Assembly (NCBI RefSeq): GCF_017545445.1
Contig: NZ_JAFWOM010000148.1
Span: 1 to 64,000, forward strand
Direction: 5' to 3'
Source: Fibrobacter sp.
GTDB taxonomy: Bacteria; Fibrobacterota; Fibrobacteria; Fibrobacterales; Fibrobacteraceae
Length of the DNA stretch: 64,000 bases
In this document: positions 61,401 through 64,000 of the stretch, in pieces
Position numbering within the stretch: the first letter of the stretch is position 1
Layout: the number at the start of each line of letters is the position of its first letter
The notes under the pieces: model-generated
Told to the model about the DNA's origin: nothing
The model's input: the letters and a program-made list of their open reading frames with translations, nothing else
Database searches by the model: none
Position numbers and translations under genes: made by a program

Positions 61401-63794
61401 GTCGAGCACTTCAGAAATGTTCTTGCCCTTGAAATAAACTTCACGGGTCGCTTCGTTAAAGCGCTTGCCGTCGCACACGTCGCACGTGACTTGCACGCTC
61501 GGCAAAATGTGCATGTCGATGACCTTCACGCCAGCGCCTTCGCAAGCATCGCAACGGCCGCCCTTCACATTAAAGCTAAAGCGGCTCTTGGTGTAGCCAC
61601 GCACCTTGCTCTCTTCCATGCCAGCAAACAAGTCGCGGATATCGTCCCAAATTTTCGTGTAAGTGGCAGGGTTACTGCGCGGAGTGCGTCCAATCGGCGT
61701 CTGGTCAATTTCAATAACCTTGTCGATGTTTTCGAGACCTTCCAGATGGTCAAACTTGCCGACCGGTTCTTCGGAATTGTAGAACACTCGCGCAAGTTCA
61801 CGGCGCAAAATCTGGTTCACAAGCGTGCTCTTGCCCGAGCCCGAAACACCCGTCACTACAGTAAACGCACCGCCAAGCGGAATTTCCACGTCGATGTTCT
61901 TGAGATTGTTTTCGCAGGCACCGCAAACCTTGAGCTTCGGCGTATTCTTGTCTATCTTCAAGCGCTGCTTCGGAATTTCAATCGCCTTGCGACCGCTCAA
62001 ATATGCGCCCGTAAGCGAAGACTTGTTCTTCTCCAGTTCTTCGACCGTGCCCGCCGCCAAAATGCGACCGCCTTCGACACCCGCGCCAGGGCCCACATCA
62101 ATCACGCAGTCCGCATGACGCATCGTATCCTCATCGTGTTCCACGATGAGAAGGCTGTTGCCTTGGGCACGTAAACGTTCAAGCATTTCGAGCAACTTGT
62201 CGTTGTCGCGTGGGTGCAAGCCAATGCTCGGTTCATCAAGCACATAAAGCACTCCCTGCAAACCCGCACCCACGGCACTTGCGAGCCTGATACGCTGTGC
62301 CTCGCCACCGCTCAAAGTCGAAGCCTTGCGGCTGATATCCAAATAGCCAAGGCCCACCGCCTTCAAGAACCCTAGGCGCCCGCGAATTTCCTTGAGCACT
62401 TCGCGGCCAATGCGCTGTTCCTTCGGGGAAAGCTTTAACTTGTCAAAAAACTCGACGGACTTTTCGACAGACCATTCCGTCATTTCGCAAATGTTATGGC
62501 CGTGAAAATCGACCGCCGCCGCAATACGGTTGATTCGCGTGCCATGGCATTCCGGGCAAACGCCAATCTGCATGTACTTTCGGAAGTGGTAAATATGCCA
62601 CATGTCCCAAAGTTCCTGCATTACAGTCACCACGCCGCGTTCGCTCCCGCTCGGAGTCCCGTACAGCACGGCATCCTGTTGTGCCTTCTTGAGTTTGCAC
62701 CACGGCGTATCCAGCGAAAAGTGCATTTCGTTTGCAATCGTGCGCAAATTACGCCAGCCAAAATCGCTAAAGATAATGCAGCCGTCATCCTTCTTTTGCG
62801 GGGCAAGGCAGCCCTCTTTCAAAGACAAATCCGGATTCGGCACAATCAAATTAACGTCAAATTCACAACTTTCACCAAGGCCCTTGCAAGCGGGGCACTG
62901 CCCCTTCGGGTCGTTAAAGCTAAAGAATCGCGGTTCGAGTTCCGGGATAGAAATTCCGCACTTCGGGCAAGCAAGTTGCGTACCCTGCAAGCGGTATTCT
63001 TCCTTTGCGGCGTCCCCACCCCGCGACGCATTCGCCGTACCGCCCGCAGCATCGGAACCGCCCGCAACATCCGGCGACGAAAGCAAGAACGACACGAGCT
63101 TTCCGTCCGTGAGCTTCAAGGCGCCTTCAATCGCCTCGCGCAAACGGCTCATGTTCTTGCGTTCCAGCGTCAAGCGGTCAATCACCACTTCAATCGTGTG
63201 CTTCTCGTAGCGCACCAACAACGGCACATCTTCGAGCCTGTAAATCGTCCCATCGACACGCACGCGGACAAAGCCATTTTCCTTGAGTTCGGCAAGTTCC
63301 TTGCGGTATTCGCCCTTGCGCTCCTGCACAATCGGCGCCATCACCAAAATCTTTTTGTTTTCGTCACTCGCATACAAGTTATCGACAATCTGATCGACCG
63401 ACTGCGCCTGAATCACCTTGCCGCACTTAGGGCAATGCGGAACACCGAGGCGCGCAAACATCAAACGGTAATGGTCCAAAATCTCGACCACCGTACCCAC
63501 CGTACTGCGCGGGTTACGGTTCACCGTCTTCTGGTCAATCGAAATAGTCGGCGAAATACCGCGAACGCTCTCCACATCCGGATGCTTCATGCGGCCAATG
63601 AACTGGCGCGCATACGCCGAAAGCGACTCCACAAAGCGGCGCTGCCCTTCCTGGAACACCGTATCAAACGCCAAACTCGACTTGCCCGAGCCCGAAACGC
63701 CAGTCACCACGACAATCGAGTCGCGGGGAATCGTCAAATCGACATGGCGGAGGTTGTGTTCATGAGCATCGCGGATTTCAATAGATTTCGTCAT
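58458..63794 (-). CDS. uvrA: Double-length UvrA (tandem fusion of two UvrA units)
   Basis: 1778 residues, about twice the usual 940. Unit one (1 to about 965) and unit two (about 970 to the end) each have two ABC cassettes with Walker A GVSGSGKS, signatures LSGGEAQR or LSGGESQR and Walker [19 protein letters not shown] type, in all four cassettes. Zinc-binding Cys sets are present in both (CPKCGI ... CPACKG and CDACEG ... CDVCDG; CPECGW ... CETCLG and CPACEG ... CEVCGG). UvrA detects bulky DNA lesions for UvrB. A Gly/Ala-rich insert lies near residues 243-265. Similar fused UvrA proteins are known in Chlamydia. Confidence 0.97.
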   Translation of the reverse strand: MTKSIEIRDAHEHNLRHVDLTIPRDSIVVVTGVSGSGKSSLAFDTVFQEGQRRFVESLSAYARQFIGRMKHPDVESVRGISPTISIDQKTVNRNPRSTVGTVVEILDHYRLMFARLGVPHCPKCGKVIQAQSVDQIVDNLYASDENKKILVMAPIVQERKGEYRKELAELKENGFVRVRVDGTIYRLEDVPLLVRYEKHTIEVVIDRLTLERKNMSRLREAIEGALKLTDGKLVSFLLSSPDVAGGSDAAGGTANASRGGDAAKEEYRLQGTQLACPKCGISIPELEPRFFSFNDPKGQCPACKGLGESCEFDVNLIVPNPDLSLKEGCLAPQKKDDGCIIFSDFGWRNLRTIANEMHFSLDTPWCKLKKAQQDAVLYGTPSGSERGVVTVMQELWDMWHIYHFRKYMQIGVCPECHGTRINRIAAAVDFHGHNICEMTEWSVEKSVEFFDKLKLSPKEQRIGREVLKEIRGRLGFLKAVGLGYLDISRKASTLSGGEAQRIRLASAVGAGLQGVLYVLDEPSIGLHPRDNDKLLEMLERLRAQGNSLLIVEHDEDTMRHADCVIDVGPGAGVEGGRILAAGTVEELEKNKSSLTGAYLSGRKAIEIPKQRLKIDKNTPKLKVCGACENNLKNIDVEIPLGGAFTVVTGVSGSGKSTLVNQILRRELARVFYNSEEPVGKFDHLEGLENIDKVIEIDQTPIGRTPRSNPATYTKIWDDIRDLFAGMEESKVRGYTKSRFSFNVKGGRCDACEGAGVKVIDMHILPSVQVTCDVCDGKRFNEATREVYFKGKNISEVLDMSISDAAEFFKDIPKIAEPLKLLCEVGLGYLTLGQPSTTLSGGEAQRVKIASELRRPGTGKTLYLLDEPTTGLHFEDIRRLLECLNRLRSLGNSVVVIEHNLDVIKCADWIIDLGPDAGVNGGRIIATGTPEQIAKCKKSETGRYLAPVLAKKHGENKHFERTDEKGENYSLDIEVHGARKHNLKNIDVTIPRHKLTVITGVSGSGKSSLAFHTLFSEGQRRFVETLSTYARRFLGRPDRGSIDSISGLAPAIAIDQKSASKSPRSTVATLTEIYDYFRILWARVGTAHCLKCGKPVSSYAAGDLMQFAFERDLNKMVTVLAPFEIKDEIKLSKILTEKGYRKAYLGKKLVELPLPKVPTREKLLLAVVDSVVVKEENRARLVEAFERGYRDGNGILYVDCDGEERLSASEKPGCPECGWYMDSALNPKHFSFNTHWGACETCLGLGHFKDGEECPDCHGERLKPEYLAVRILGKNIMDVHHMSIAEARDWFAKVDFANEENATSASIQSKTTIASPLLREIIGRLDFLISVGLGYIGLDRAGDTLSGGESQRIRLASQIGSGLEGVLYVLDEPTVGLHESDTAKLLDTLYRLRDLGNTLVVVEHDIKMMQAADHIIDMGPGAGDFGGEVVAEGSPAELAKPYALQQFPRSETVKFLTYSTPVANQLEPVRITDDTEFYEFKNLKANNLKNLSVKFPKKAVSVVCGVSGSGKSSLVVDEIFPALKKQFQARGRKKQSGEVLLVDQSPISGTPRSTPASFTGVFDDIRKLFSKLEQSKVKGFDYGRFSYNLARGRCPACEGRGAVAVEMHFLSDIWETCEVCGGKRYNQETLTVTFKGKNIADVLDMRIVDACEFFKDQPKILPKLECLRDVGLPYVKLGQPVTTLSGGESQRLKLAAELCRRPANEMVYLLDEPTTGLHLKDIQILWNLLRRLSARGDTVIVIEHHPDIIRLADWKVELGPVGGAKGGYLLEMGANSIKF

Positions 63795-63801
63795 GACCGC
63801 A

Positions 63802-63830
63802 AATATAGGAAAAGACCGCCAAATTGTCTA
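63802..63830 (-). promoter_or_regulatory. Sigma-70-like promoter of uvrA, leaderless
   Basis: On the minus strand TAGACA (63830-63825), a 17-base spacer and TATATT (63807-63802) lie seven bases before the uvrA ATG, with TATATTTG also matching TAnnTTTG. No Shine-Dalgarno sequence fits in the space left, so transcription should start at or beside the ATG. Confidence 0.6.
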
Positions 63831-63882
63831 AAAAATAGTGAACATTTGGATAGAAAACTGTATTTACCGCCAGCAAAGCATA

Positions 63883-64000
63883 CTAATCATCGTCTTTTAC
63901 ACAACGGACAGACATTTCTCTAGGGTAGTATGTATCAACGGAGAAGGATATTCCGTATCTAGCATCTAATAAAACGGAATAAACAGAATCTACCGCCACA
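63883..64000 (-). CDS. FISUMP-domain protein, 3' end only
   Basis: The last 38 codons of a minus-strand gene that runs off the window. The translation ends REMSVRCVKDDD, the FISUMP C-terminal signature, preceded by short strands (DSVYSVLLDARYG). The stop TAG is at 63883-63885, only 53 bases upstream of the uvrA promoter region. Nothing can be said about its N-terminus. Confidence 0.85.
   Translation of the reverse strand, partial: VAVDSVYSVLLDARYGISFSVDTYYPREMSVRCVKDDD

Noticed and set aside
58917-63923. Long plus-strand ORFs (58917-60014, 60534-62174, 62496-63923)
   Set aside because: All are antisense to the intact uvrA coding frame and have the Arg/Ala/His/Thr bias of shadow frames.

Overview
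The window looks like a chromosomal segment of a Fibrobacter species (Fibrobacterota). The main reasons are several lipoproteins carrying the FISUMP domain (Fibrobacter succinogenes major paralogous domain, with motifs such as GWHLP and SVRCVKD), a lipoprotein GH5 cellulase with an N-terminal carbohydrate-binding region, many secreted or lipid-anchored proteins of no known family, and putative -7 motifs of the Bacteroidetes/FCB type (TAnnTTTG). No rRNA, tRNA, CRISPR array or complete mobile element was seen.

Layout. 1-4.2 kb: a possible 42-residue membrane protein, a SulP anion transporter, a Cys-rich small protein, an SGNH-like protein and a TusA-type sulfurtransferase, all on the minus strand. 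4.3-8.8 kb: a minus-strand operon of four exported proteins of unknown role (one FlgT/LPP20-like) ending in a strong terminator. 8.9-13.8 kb: a compact secretin/prepilin operon of type II secretion or type IV pilus kind. 14.3-17.2 kb: a secreted coiled-coil protein built of 29-residue repeats, a short paralogue, and lrgA/lrgB. 17.6-21.2 kb: a tandem SagB-type dehydrogenase and the GH5 cellulase. 21.3-28.2 kb: aroE, an aroK-aroB fusion, an NDP-sugar epimerase, an exported CrtC/Svf1-like protein, a eukaryote-type HisA and a GT4 glycosyltransferase, all co-oriented. 28.4-35.3 kb: mutY, two envelope proteins, rsmB, fmt, an orphan OppF-type ATPase and xseB. 35.3-42.2 kb: a translationally coupled operon of three related lipoproteins and two PEGA-like proteins, then a DedA protein. 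42.5-53.7 kb: FISUMP lipoproteins, a MORN-repeat lipoprotein, a B12-binding radical SAM enzyme and a PD-(D/E)XK nuclease. 53.7-64 kb: a zinc-ribbon membrane protein, a tyrosine recombinase, a membrane protein coupled to an FGE-fold protein, a double-length UvrA, and the 3' end of another FISUMP gene.

The most unusual feature is the repeat content. Two interspersed families fill most longer intergenic gaps. One is a composite element with GGATCC arms. The other is a modular element in which fixed flanks (CAAA on one side, GACC on the other) enclose short palindromes whose stem sequences differ from copy to copy. Pieces of both families also sit in frame inside conserved genes (mutY and rsmB), apparently as tolerated peptide insertions. 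A copy of about 168 bp of the second family lies directly downstream of two different FISUMP genes.

Housekeeping genes (uvrA, mutY, rsmB, fmt, xseB, aroE, aroKB, hisA) are mixed with envelope genes. Several of them show a -10-like box seven bases upstream of ATG without a Shine-Dalgarno sequence, which suggests leaderless transcripts.
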